Assembly: GCA_017649605.1 (NCBI GenBank)
Contig: JAGCGL010000049.1
Location: 1 to 64,000 of the forward strand
Direction of reading: 5' to 3'
DNA: 64,000 bases
DNA from: Spirochaetia bacterium
GTDB lineage: Bacteria > Spirochaetota > Spirochaetia > CADAEX01
Position 1 is the first letter of the stretch, and each line of letters starts with the position of its first letter. Positions 40,832-49,227 of this stretch are shown in pieces. Under the pieces are notes generated by a model. That model saw nothing but the letters and a program-made list of their open reading frames with translations. It was not told the origin of the DNA and ran no database searches. The translations under genes were made by a program, and so were the position numbers.

Positions 40832-42259
40832 CTACTTTGTCTTCCCGGTAAGGATGTATGATCCTTTCTTATCCAGCACAATATCCTTCCATTCGCATCC
40901 AAGCTCCCGTGCAAGGATCTCGTGCACCTTAGGTCCGCAGAAACCACCCTGGCACCGGCCCATTCCCGGACGGCAGCGCCGCTTTATGGCATCCAGTGTG
41001 ACAGCTGGGATCGGGCGGTGGATCTCGTCCACAATCTCGCCCTCGGTAATCCGCTCGCAGCGGCAGATGATTCTTCCGTAGCGCGGGTCTTTCTTTACCA
41101 GCGCAGCCTGCTCTGCTGGAGAGAGCTCCATGAATACAGTCCGCTTTACAATCGGGTTGAACTCTTTCTTAGGATTCAGCGCAATGCCGCAGTTCTTTAC
41201 AATGTCCACCACATAGAGGGCAATGGCAGGGGCTGCGGAAAGTCCAGGGGACTTGATTCCTGCCACGTCGATGAACTTAGGTGCATCCTTAACCTCGCGG
41301 ATGACAAAGTCGCCTGTGGAAGGCTCAGCACGCATACCTGCGAAGTTTCTTATGCAGTTTCTGGTGGTGATGGTTGGAACCAGCTTGGAGCAGCCCTGGC
41401 GGACTCTGTTAAGAGCCTCGTCTGTTGTTCCGGTGTCGTCCCTGTCCTGGTCCACATCGCTTGTAGGTCCAAGGATTACGTTTCCATGCACAGAGCGGGC
41501 AACCAGGATACCCTTTCCATTCTTGTCAGGACATGGGAAAAGGACAGACTGGATCTTGTCGTTCTCGCTCTTGTCCAGGAGGAAGTACTGTCCGATCTTT
41601 GGTGTGATGCTGAAGTCCGGCTTTGCGACCATGTTGTGGATGATGTCGGAGTAGACACCAGCCGCGTTGATGACGCACTTTGCCTCAACATCGCCTGCAT
41701 CGCTGTGGATTATATAGCCGCCGGCTGTCTTCTCGATGGAGTCAACCTTATAGTTCAGCTTATAGTCTGCGCCGTTCATCACAGCGTTCTCCATAAGAGC
41801 TGTGGTAAGGAGCATCGGATCTACAACTCCGGCTGTAGGGGCATAGAGGGCAGCCTTTGCATCTGGGCTTGCCGCAGGCTCCTTCTCGAGGAGTTTCTTT
41901 ACATCTACAATCTCAAGGCCTGGAATGCCGTTCTTCTTTCCTCTCTCCAGGAGAACCTTCAGGGTCTCCACCTGCTCATCAGTAAAAGCAACTACAAAAG
42001 AGCCGCACCGGTTGAACGGAACAGAGAGCTCCTTGCAGAGTTTATCAAACATCGGGTTGCCTTCGCTGTTAAGCTTAGCCATAAGTGTACCCGGCTCTGG
42101 ATCATATCCAGCATGTACTATAGAAGAGTTGGCTTTGGATGTTCCTGCGCAGACATCGTTTCCCTTATCAACCACAATAAACTTGAGCTGATATCTGGAA
42201 AGCTCCCTGGCAATGGCAGCACCTATTACGCCAGCACCTATGATTGCTATGTCGTACAT
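40832..42259 (-). CDS. GlpA-like FAD glycerol-3-phosphate dehydrogenase
   Basis: The 475-aa protein starts MYDIAIIGAGVIGAAIARELS (FAD site) and has the DAO-fold GTSKANSSIVHAGYDPEPGTLM. The C-terminal BFD-like domain CRCERITEGEIVDEI and CRPGMGRCQGGFCGP is likely to hold a [2Fe-2S] centre. Together with the two downstream genes it forms a three-part anaerobic glycerol-3-phosphate oxidation system. The start has a GGGGGA site. glpK and glpF are not in view. Confidence 0.88.
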   Translation of the reverse strand: MYDIAIIGAGVIGAAIARELSRYQLKFIVVDKGNDVCAGTSKANSSIVHAGYDPEPGTLMAKLNSEGNPMFDKLCKELSVPFNRCGSFVVAFTDEQVETLKVLLERGKKNGIPGLEIVDVKKLLEKEPAASPDAKAALYAPTAGVVDPMLLTTALMENAVMNGADYKLNYKVDSIEKTAGGYIIHSDAGDVEAKCVINAAGVYSDIIHNMVAKPDFSITPKIGQYFLLDKSENDKIQSVLFPCPDKNGKGILVARSVHGNVILGPTSDVDQDRDDTGTTDEALNRVRQGCSKLVPTITTRNCIRNFAGMRAEPSTGDFVIREVKDAPKFIDVAGIKSPGLSAAPAIALYVVDIVKNCGIALNPKKEFNPIVKRTVFMELSPAEQAALVKKDPRYGRIICRCERITEGEIVDEIHRPIPAVTLDAIKRRCRPGMGRCQGGFCGPKVHEILARELGCEWKDIVLDKKGSYILTGKTK

Positions 42260-42279
42260 AGTTCCCCCATCAAAAATCT

Positions 42280-42308
42280 AGTATAGTTTGATTATATGCC
42301 CTTTGCAA
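42280..42308 (-). promoter_or_regulatory. Promoter of the glycerol-3-phosphate operon
   Basis: Minus strand: TTGCAA (42308-42303), 17-bp spacer, TATACT (42285-42280). The leader would be about 14 nt and contain the GGGGGA ribosome-binding site. Confidence 0.55.
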
Positions 42309-42323
42309 AAAATATTCTACTGG

Positions 42324-42329
42324 TATACT
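42324..42329 (+). promoter_or_regulatory. Extended -10 of the DMT transporter gene
   Basis: TGGTATACT; the hexamer at 42324-42329 ends 10 nt before ATG 42340. Any leader would be only about 3-4 nt, and no ribosome-binding site is present. Confidence 0.5.
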
Positions 42330-42339
42330 ATCAATATAG

Positions 42340-43215
42340 ATGAATCTGACCATCTTTGTCCTGACACTCATATCCGGCATACTTAATGCGACCTGGAACT
42401 TCTTCTCCAAGAAGAAAGCTGGAGATTATTCTGTCATGGTTACAGGATTAGCATTATCACATCTGACAATACTGCCCGTCACCCTTGTACTGATCTCCAT
42501 CGAAGGTCTGGATATACATGCCGTTCCGGTCATACTGCTGTCAGGGTTCTTCGCCGGGCTGAACACGCTGCTGCTGGTCTTTATGTATGAAAGCTCTGAT
42601 ATCTCCATGGCCTACCCTGTGACCAGAGGAACAGGGGTCATGTTCATTGCCATACTGAGTTCCATCTTCCTGGGCGAGCAGATATCACGCCTGGCAATAG
42701 TGGGCATTTCCCTTGTACTTCTGGGAGTTTTCCTGTTTGCGCTTACCAGGGGGAGAAAGCTTTCTGACATATGGGAGAGCATAAAGAGGCAGAAGATAGC
42801 CTTTTTCACGGGTCTTTCCATGGTAGGCTACAACCTGGTGGACCGGGTCGCAGTACAGAGTGTCAATCCCCTGTTCCTCTACAATTTACGGGGAATTGTC
42901 GCCATGAGTTTTGCCATCGGCTTTCTTATGCTGAAGCGGGGTTATACCTTAAGCCATATGAGGGACACCTTTAGGCACGAATGGAAATATTCCTGCATTA
43001 TCGGCTACGGCGGCTTCATCGGCTATGCCATAATACTGATGATCTACTACCTGTTTGCCGAGGCAAAGGCCAGCTACATAACCCCTATTCGGGAAACTTC
43101 CATAGTGATTGGCGCAATCCTGGGATTCCTGTTCTTAAAGGAGAAGGCCACCCTGAACAAGCTTGCCGGAATCCTTGCCATTGTGCTGGGCGTAATCCTT
43201 ATCAAAGTTGGTTAA
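42340..43215 (+). CDS. EamA/DMT-family transporter
   Basis: The 291-aa protein has about ten TM segments in two repeated halves, each with the EamA pattern (SGILNATWNFFSKKKAG at the start; GTGVMFIAILSSIFLGEQ and RETSIVIGAILGFLFLKEKAT at the ends of the two halves). These proteins export or import metabolites such as amino acids or nucleosides; the substrate cannot be told. Its last 4 bp overlap the convergent polyvalent-protein gene. Confidence 0.88.
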   Translation: MNLTIFVLTLISGILNATWNFFSKKKAGDYSVMVTGLALSHLTILPVTLVLISIEGLDIHAVPVILLSGFFAGLNTLLLVFMYESSDISMAYPVTRGTGVMFIAILSSIFLGEQISRLAIVGISLVLLGVFLFALTRGRKLSDIWESIKRQKIAFFTGLSMVGYNLVDRVAVQSVNPLFLYNLRGIVAMSFAIGFLMLKRGYTLSHMRDTFRHEWKYSCIIGYGGFIGYAIILMIYYLFAEAKASYITPIRETSIVIGAILGFLFLKEKATLNKLAGILAIVLGVILIKVG

Positions 43216-45158
43216 CTGTTGTACCCCATCTCTCTTGCTCTTGCATCTACCATAGCCTGTGCTTTGGTCATGTCATTGGCTTGTACTGCATCGAGGTATT
43301 CGGTGTCGGTCTGGGAGCTTATGTCGTTTTCAGGGTTGACAATTTCGTCAGATTCTGTATCGAACTTATCGAATGAAGCACCAGAGCCATGATAGGCACT
43401 CTGGAACAGAAGATTGGTGTGGCTGTCGGTTGAATTATTCTGGTTGACAATCTCAACATCTTTTGCTAAACTAATTATAAGCCCTGCAATCGGGGATTGT
43501 CTCTCACCATCGGTGAAGGCATCCAGTTGCCCTGTGGGGCTTATTTCTTTGTAAGGTGTAACATCTACAGCTTCAACAGTATATATTCTTGACCCATCTT
43601 TTTTATACTCAATTACAGTAAGCATTACAGGAACATATTTATCGTTTGTTGGGTCAAGCATCAAAGAGCCAAGTCTATGAACTTGCACTACTTCTTTTCT
43701 GTTATGAGTATCTGGATGTACAACTTCCCTATATGCTTTCTTAAACAAGAAGTCAACATTAGCAACTGCAAGAGCATGAAGCCGAGAGGAAATTGACTTT
43801 TTGGTAGCCTTTTCGCCACCCATTTTATCAAGCCCCTTTCCTGTAATCCTTGCAGTAATACCTAAAATATCATTTGTAATATCCGTATTAAAGTCTGGTG
43901 ATTTCTTAACTTCCTTAATAGCTTCTGAAACCGAATTAGCAGTACGCTGTGATTTTTTATCTTCCTCAATGTTATGCTCGGTCTGGAACAGTATGCTCGG
44001 ATTATCAGAGAATGTGCCTACATTGTCAGTAGCTGATTTGATTTGGTTAGGAGAGAAGGCTATGTAGTGATTTGATTTAATCCCTGTATCGGTAACATTG
44101 TTAAGGATAGTTCCGTCAAAGCCCTCTTTCTTTGCTTTAGTAGCCTCTAAATAAGTGAAGTTGGTCTTTCTGCCTTTGTTTATGGACTTGCCCTCGTTCT
44201 CGCCTACACCATTCCCAAACCAGTCATAGCCATCCATGTCAAAGGTTTTTGGATTTCTGATATTCAAGAATGTTCCCAGAACTCTTGCAGTTTCGGTATT
44301 CCTATTATTGGCAATCTGTTCTGAAAGTGCTTGGTCATCTGTGAACATGAACATTCCGCTTGACCTTGATGTATCAAAAGTATCAAAGTCTGCGTTTGTT
44401 CCATGATATACAACTAACGGCTCGCCAGTGTCTGGGTCGATTACTTTTGACACCTCATCGGGGTTGACAGATAAAACATCATCGAGTATCTTTAAATAAA
44501 GGGCAATGCCTCCGTGTGGCTTACTATCTTCGGGTAGATGGGCAGCGGTTTGAAGGGTATTGCTCTTAATTTTTATTTCGTCTTCAACAAAAACTTCATG
44601 AACATAAAGCCTGTTTTTGTTGACATCTTGTATCGCCCTGCAAAAGACCAGATTGCGTTTTCCATCATATTCGATAGGATATGCAAAATAATGATTGATT
44701 TGTTCTTTCCCACTAAAATCTTTTTCGCTTGATAGATAAACAGCATTCTCAAAATCATCTTGTAAAGATGGCAAAATATCTAATTTCTTTTGCCCGTAAC
44801 CATGAGCAAGTGTATCTTTAACGCTTCTTAAATCAATTATTATATTTCCGACAGTTGTTTTATAAGTTTTAGGTTTTGGGAATAATCTTTCGGCGGACTT
44901 CTGTACCGTTAACCCATCTACCTTCTTAAAAGCCCCTTTAGATATAATTTTAACCTTTGTCTGTTCAAGTTTCTGCTTCTGCCATGCTCTTACCCAGTCT
45001 CCAAACCACTTGATAAAGTTAGGTGTCCGCACCTGCACCCACTGTCTCTCGGTGAGTTTGGTCGGTTTTCCGTTGGGGGATTTCAGCCACTGGTCTGTGC
45101 CTTTGTACTTTGACTCTATTTCCTTATATTGGCGGTCGGCTTCTTCGACATCAATCAT
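43212..45158 (-). CDS. Truncated phage/ICE polyvalent protein with ART-like and LPD3-like domains
   Basis: Start ATG 45158 follows GGAGG, giving 648 aa (an in-frame ATG 48 nt upstream has no good site). Seen in order: KGTDQWLKSPNGKPTKLTER with NFIKWFGDW near the N-terminus (a common polyvalent-protein motif); an LPD3-like block (VGNIIIDLRSVKDTLAHGYG, then NAVYLSSEKDF and HYFAYPIEYDGKRNLVFCRA); an ADP-ribosyltransferase-like domain (PLVVYHGTNADFDTFDTSRS, MFMFTDD, GYIAFSPNQIKS-like HYIAFSPNQIKSATDN); a second LPD3-like block (ANVDFLFKKAYREVVHPDTH); a short YHGSGASFDKFD; and a C-terminal EYLDAVQANDMTKAQAMVDA linker. In large polyvalent proteins that linker is usually followed by another YHGT domain, so this copy looks cut at its 3' end. 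AT-rich; no integrase or other phage genes nearby. Confidence 0.75.
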   Translation of the reverse strand: MIDVEEADRQYKEIESKYKGTDQWLKSPNGKPTKLTERQWVQVRTPNFIKWFGDWVRAWQKQKLEQTKVKIISKGAFKKVDGLTVQKSAERLFPKPKTYKTTVGNIIIDLRSVKDTLAHGYGQKKLDILPSLQDDFENAVYLSSEKDFSGKEQINHYFAYPIEYDGKRNLVFCRAIQDVNKNRLYVHEVFVEDEIKIKSNTLQTAAHLPEDSKPHGGIALYLKILDDVLSVNPDEVSKVIDPDTGEPLVVYHGTNADFDTFDTSRSSGMFMFTDDQALSEQIANNRNTETARVLGTFLNIRNPKTFDMDGYDWFGNGVGENEGKSINKGRKTNFTYLEATKAKKEGFDGTILNNVTDTGIKSNHYIAFSPNQIKSATDNVGTFSDNPSILFQTEHNIEEDKKSQRTANSVSEAIKEVKKSPDFNTDITNDILGITARITGKGLDKMGGEKATKKSISSRLHALAVANVDFLFKKAYREVVHPDTHNRKEVVQVHRLGSLMLDPTNDKYVPVMLTVIEYKKDGSRIYTVEAVDVTPYKEISPTGQLDAFTDGERQSPIAGLIISLAKDVEIVNQNNSTDSHTNLLFQSAYHGSGASFDKFDTESDEIVNPENDISSQTDTEYLDAVQANDMTKAQAMVDARAREMGYNS

Positions 45159-45273
45159 GCATGCCTCCACCTTGTATAAACACAAAAAAATTTCATTTTG
45201 CTTCATTTCCTGGAAATAATTATTTTTATCAAAGCTGGCTTATTGATAACCTGAACTAATAAATAATCATAAC

Positions 45274-45332
45274 ATAGTCCGAATAAAACAGTAATTTTCT
45301 CCTACCTTTAAGGGAAATCACAGATTTATACT
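45274..45332 (+). promoter_or_regulatory. Regulated promoter, first copy of shared 31-bp box
   Basis: The box (45274-45304) begins ATAGTCCGAAT and ends CAGTAATTTTCTCCTA. A TATACT hexamer lies 22 bp downstream (45327-45332), and ATG 45339 begins 6 nt after it. No recognisable -35 is present, which fits activator dependence. The second copy is at 47045-47075. Confidence 0.7.
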
Positions 45333-45338
45333 GATAAT

Positions 45339-46376
45339 ATGAAAATATTTTTCTCTGCAGAATATGATGAAAATGAACTTAAGCCTTTATATGAGATAGG
45401 TGAAGTAGATAAACAGGGCTGGGCCCTTGGACTTCCGAAGTTTTCGGAAGAGGAACTGGTCAAAAAGACCCAGGATGCTGACATTATAATAACGAGCTAC
45501 GACGACATCACCCGGAAGGTAATAGAAAGTGCCCCCTATCTGAAATTAATCGCCTGCACCCGTGCCACCCCTGTGAATGTCGACATGCAGGCGGCCAAGG
45601 AAAGGAATATTCCGGTGCTGTATACCCCCGGGAGGAATTCCGACTGCACCGCCGAGATGACAATCGGACTCATGCTCTCTGTTGCCCGCAATATTCCCCA
45701 GGCCTACCGCGCCTTAAAAGAGGGCCGATTTACGGCAGATCCCGGATTCCATAAGGAGACCCGCGAGGGGCTTAAGAAGGATGTTATCTGGGATATGACC
45801 ATGGATTCCCCCTACATGGTTTTCAAAGGAACCCAGCTTAAAGGAAAAACACTGGGTATACTGGGATATGGCAGCATAGGACGCCGTGTGGGAAAGATTA
45901 CCCGGGCCATTGGTATGGAGCTGCTTATATACGATCCATATGTGGGCGAAGTAGATGTTGAGGAGTTCGGGATCCGGAAAGCAGAAAGCATTGCAGAGCT
46001 GATGAAGGAATCGGACTTTGTCACCTGCCATCTCAAGGTGACACCGGAGACTGAAGGAATAGTAAGCAGAGAGATGATCTCGCTCATGAAACCGACTGCA
46101 TATTTCATCAATGCATCCAGGGGGGCAATCCTTGACGAGGAAGCCCTTATAGATGCGCTGCGCGAAAAGAAGATCCGCGGGGCAGCCTTCGATGTCTATT
46201 CCAGCGAGCCTATCCGGAGCAACCACCCCTACATAACCGAGCTGGATAATGTTGTAATCACACCACACATAGCCGGAGCTACAGATGATGTCCTGACCAA
46301 TCACACCAGGATGATTGTTGCAGATGTAAAGCGTTTCCTCAGAGGGGAACACATGCTGTATCAGTATAAATATTGA
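45339..46376 (+). CDS. D-2-hydroxyacid dehydrogenase (phosphoglycerate dehydrogenase-like)
   Basis: NAD-dependent dehydrogenase of 345 aa. The catalytic domain has NSDCTAEMTIGLMLSVAR; the Rossmann fold has LGILGYGSIGRRVGKI; active-site residues lie in NASRGAILDEEAL (Arg), FDVYSSEP (Glu) and VITPHIAGAT (His). The order and spacing are normal for the family. It is the first gene of the catabolic locus and pairs with a class II aldolase, so it may act on a sugar acid or its breakdown product (inference). The message appears leaderless. Confidence 0.9.
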   Translation: MKIFFSAEYDENELKPLYEIGEVDKQGWALGLPKFSEEELVKKTQDADIIITSYDDITRKVIESAPYLKLIACTRATPVNVDMQAAKERNIPVLYTPGRNSDCTAEMTIGLMLSVARNIPQAYRALKEGRFTADPGFHKETREGLKKDVIWDMTMDSPYMVFKGTQLKGKTLGILGYGSIGRRVGKITRAIGMELLIYDPYVGEVDVEEFGIRKAESIAELMKESDFVTCHLKVTPETEGIVSREMISLMKPTAYFINASRGAILDEEALIDALREKKIRGAAFDVYSSEPIRSNHPYITELDNVVITPHIAGATDDVLTNHTRMIVADVKRFLRGEHMLYQYKY

Positions 46377-46386
46377 GGAATAAACG

Positions 46387-47043
46387 ATGGACAGAGAAAA
46401 GGCAAAAAAAGCGCAGGCAGAAGTCTATAAGACAGCACTGGATATGTACCGCAGCGGGCTGGTCTCAGGAACCTGGGGAAACATTTCTGCCAGGATAGAT
46501 GAAACTTTTATGGCAATCACACCGTCGGGGATGGCATACGAAGGCCTTACCCCTGAGCAGATGGTAATTGTAAACATAGACACACTGGCCTACGAGGGGA
46601 CCTTGAAGCCTTCTATCGAGGCAGTTGTTCATGCAGAAATCTATAAGAACCGGCCGGAAGTGAATGGTATAATGCATACCCATTCCACCTATGCCCTTAC
46701 TGTGGCAGCGGCAAGGAAAGAGATTCCCCCTGTCTGCGAGGACCAGGTGCAGATTCTCGGTGGCTCCATACGGGTGGCAGACTATGCTATGCCAGGTACC
46801 AAGGAAATGGCTGCCGCCTGCGTCAAGGCGCTGGAAGGAAGGCAGGGGGCACTTATAGCCAACCATGGTGCGATAAGCTGCGATGTCTCCCTGGCAAAAG
46901 CTTTCATAGGCTCACAGATCATCGAAAAAACTGCTATGGTTTACATCAACTCTATGGCTATAGGCGGTGCTGTCGAGATCTCCCAGAAAGATGTAGATTA
47001 TTTTGCCGATTTCTTCCGGAATAAATACGGTCAAAAATCATAA
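46387..47043 (+). CDS. Class II aldolase/adducin-family protein
   Basis: Zinc-dependent aldolase of the L-fuculose-/L-ribulose-phosphate family. The 218-aa protein has SGTWGNISAR, ITPSGMAYEGL, VVHAEIYKNRPEVNGIMHTHS (zinc-binding His residues) and LIANHGAISC (further His). The length is typical for fuculose-phosphate aldolase-like members. It lies 10 bp after the dehydrogenase. Substrate unknown. Confidence 0.9.
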   Translation: MDREKAKKAQAEVYKTALDMYRSGLVSGTWGNISARIDETFMAITPSGMAYEGLTPEQMVIVNIDTLAYEGTLKPSIEAVVHAEIYKNRPEVNGIMHTHSTYALTVAAARKEIPPVCEDQVQILGGSIRVADYAMPGTKEMAAACVKALEGRQGALIANHGAISCDVSLAKAFIGSQIIEKTAMVYINSMAIGGAVEISQKDVDYFADFFRNKYGQKS

Positions 47044-47044
47044 T

Positions 47045-47103
47045 ATAGTCCGAAAAAAACAGTAATTTTCTCCTAACTGTTCCCGGAGCTGCAGTTTTAT
47101 ACT
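47045..47103 (+). promoter_or_regulatory. Regulated promoter, second copy of shared 31-bp box
   Basis: The box (47045-47075) matches the copy at 45274 in 30 of 31 positions, the only change being T to A at position 11. The TATACT hexamer (47098-47103) is again 22 bp further on. Here a leader of about 23 nt with AAAAGGAG precedes the ATG at 47134. Confidence 0.75.
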
Positions 47104-47133
47104 GGAATAAAACGAGGATAAAAAGGAGAAACT

Positions 47134-49173
47134 ATGAAAAAACTACTTCTAACATGTTTAATGTTGTTCGTAGCACTTGGTCTCTTCGCTGGCGCTAAAG
47201 GCGAGAAAGCTTCTGGCGGCGCAGCAACCGGACCAAAGAGCGACGCACCAACCATTGCAGACATGAAAGGAATACCTGCAGGAAAATACCAAGGACAGTA
47301 TGAACTTGCAGAGTATGAAAAACTGAGCGGAAAGAAGCTTGAGTTCAAGCAGAACCCAATCTTTGACAATGCTGGTCTTCCTCCTGTTGCAGAAAGACTT
47401 CCTAAGGATGTTATGGTTCTTCCTCCATACAATGAAATCGGAAAATATGGCGGAACATACAGAGCTATGTCCAGAGGACCTGAGTCTGGAACATCAGAAG
47501 TTCTTTCCATACGTCATGTAAACCTGGTAAGAATGACAGATGACCTTAAGGCTATTGTTCCAGATGTTGCAAAAGATTATGAATGGAACAGCGACTTCAC
47601 AGAGCTTACATTCCATCTGAGAGAAGGACACAAGTGGTCTGACGGTGAGCCTTTCACAACAGAAGATATCCGCTTCTGGTGGGAAGACATCAAACTCAAC
47701 AAAGAGCTTACCGGTAAAGTAAACAGCCTTTTCAGATTCGGCGGAGAGCCTATGAAGGTTACAGTTGTAGACAAATACACTGTTAAGTTCGGATTCAACG
47801 TACCAGCTCCTGGATTCCTGCTCATGCTTGCAAGCTACTACTGCCAGCCATTCCAGCCTAAGCACGTTCTCATGAAGTACCATAAGAAGTACAACCCAGA
47901 TGCAGACAAACTGGCTGCTTCCTTGGGATTCGATAACTGGGTAATGCTTTTCGGCGTTTATTATAACGACTGGAAGGACTGTGTTCATTGCCTGTCCGGC
48001 AAGCTCCCTGTTTCTGTACCGACCCTGGAATCCCATGTTCTGGTCGAGGAGACAACAGAACACAGACTGTTCAAAGCAAACCCATTCTATCATATTGTAG
48101 ATACAGCAGGAAATCAGCTTCCATACACCAATGAGATTGATGAAGTATTCCACGAGGATCAGGAAATCATGACCCTTAAGGTATTGAACGGTGAAGTGGA
48201 CCGCAAGAACCAGGGTATGAGCCTGCAGCAGTATACAGCTCTTAAAGAGAATGAATCAAAGGGACTGTATAAGGTTAAGCTTATCCAGAACGGTTTGACA
48301 TCAGCAAAAACATTTGCTCTCAACCCAACCCACAAGGATCCTGTTCTCAGAGAGCTCTTCAATAACATCAAGTTCAAGCAGGCATTGTCACTGGCTCTGA
48401 ACAGAGATGAGATCAACGAGATTGTTTACCTTGGAATCGGTACTCCAGCACAGTACACACCAGGTAACCCATTGACCTGTTCCTTCATCACACCAGAGAT
48501 GACCAAATATATGGCAGAATATAATCCAGAGAAGTCAAAAGCTCTGCTGGATGAGATCGGCCTTAAAGTCGGCAAGGACGGTTTCCGCCTGCGCCCAGAT
48601 GGCAAGCCGCTGGTAATCTATGCTACATTCACAACTCAGGGCTCACCTGCAATTATGGTTGAGATGCTTAAAGAGTATTGGGATGCTATCGGTGTAAGAA
48701 CAGAGATCAAGGAAGTAAATACAGACCTGTATAAGCAGCTTCTGGCCAACAATGACCATGACATCGGTATCTTCTCTCCTACAACAACTGAGATTTCAAG
48801 CTTCTACAACAGAGAGTATTCTCCATTCATTCCTGAGTTCGGTGACTCTTTCGGCTGTGGAGTTGAATGGCTGAACTGGTACAATACCAATGGTAAGGAA
48901 GGCATGGAGCCTCCTAAAGATATCAAGACACTCTTTGACCTGTATGAGAAGTTCCTGACAACTGAATTCGGAACTCCAGAATATTACAAACTGGCTGGAG
49001 AGATGTCAGAAATTGTAGTCAAGAACCTGTTCCTGATCGGTACAGTTTACGACCTCAAGGGACCAATAGTAGTTGGATCCAGACTTAAGAACGCAATCGA
49101 TCCTGCTATGAAGGGATACACATACTACTACGAATATTCAATTAAACCATGTCAGTGGTACCTTGAACAGTAA
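47134..49173 (+). CDS. ABC importer substrate-binding protein, family 5
   Basis: Periplasmic binding protein of the oligopeptide/nickel family (SBP_bac_5) with 679 aa. The N-terminus MKKLLLTCLMLFVALGLFAG is a signal peptide without a lipobox Cys after the cleavage point. Typical segments are LTFHLREGHKWSDGEPFTTEDI, FKQALSLALNRDEINEIVY and NPEKSKALLDEIG. Members bind peptides, but many in spirochaetes and Thermotogae bind oligosaccharides; the isomerase and aldolase genes favour a sugar-related ligand. Codon use and hairpin downstream suggest high expression. Confidence 0.93.
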   Translation: MKKLLLTCLMLFVALGLFAGAKGEKASGGAATGPKSDAPTIADMKGIPAGKYQGQYELAEYEKLSGKKLEFKQNPIFDNAGLPPVAERLPKDVMVLPPYNEIGKYGGTYRAMSRGPESGTSEVLSIRHVNLVRMTDDLKAIVPDVAKDYEWNSDFTELTFHLREGHKWSDGEPFTTEDIRFWWEDIKLNKELTGKVNSLFRFGGEPMKVTVVDKYTVKFGFNVPAPGFLLMLASYYCQPFQPKHVLMKYHKKYNPDADKLAASLGFDNWVMLFGVYYNDWKDCVHCLSGKLPVSVPTLESHVLVEETTEHRLFKANPFYHIVDTAGNQLPYTNEIDEVFHEDQEIMTLKVLNGEVDRKNQGMSLQQYTALKENESKGLYKVKLIQNGLTSAKTFALNPTHKDPVLRELFNNIKFKQALSLALNRDEINEIVYLGIGTPAQYTPGNPLTCSFITPEMTKYMAEYNPEKSKALLDEIGLKVGKDGFRLRPDGKPLVIYATFTTQGSPAIMVEMLKEYWDAIGVRTEIKEVNTDLYKQLLANNDHDIGIFSPTTTEISSFYNREYSPFIPEFGDSFGCGVEWLNWYNTNGKEGMEPPKDIKTLFDLYEKFLTTEFGTPEYYKLAGEMSEIVVKNLFLIGTVYDLKGPIVVGSRLKNAIDPAMKGYTYYYEYSIKPCQWYLEQ

Positions 49174-49182
49174 TTATCTTCC

Positions 49183-49214
49183 GCTGCACTGCCCACCGGC
49201 AGTGCAGCTTTTTT
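49183..49214 (+). terminator. Attenuator-type terminator between binding protein and permease
   Basis: An 11-bp perfect stem GCTGCACTGCC / GGCAGTGCAGC with loop CACC is followed by a TTTTTT run. It probably limits readthrough, so that the binding protein is made in excess over the membrane components. Confidence 0.85.
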
Positions 49215-49227
49215 AATGGAGATATTG

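Noticed and set aside
40922-42286. 454-codon plus-strand frame opposite the GlpA-like gene
   Set aside because: The opposite strand has complete FAD and Fe-S motifs and a proper start; the plus frame is Cys/His/Leu-rich shadow sequence without known motifs.
43212-45158. Complete prophage or integrative element
   Set aside because: Only one mobile-element-like gene is present; no integrase, attachment repeats, capsid or transfer genes were found around it.
45274-47075. The two matching boxes as ends of a mobile element
   Set aside because: They are direct, non-inverted copies each placed at the same distance from a -10 hexamer, and the genes between them are ordinary metabolic genes.
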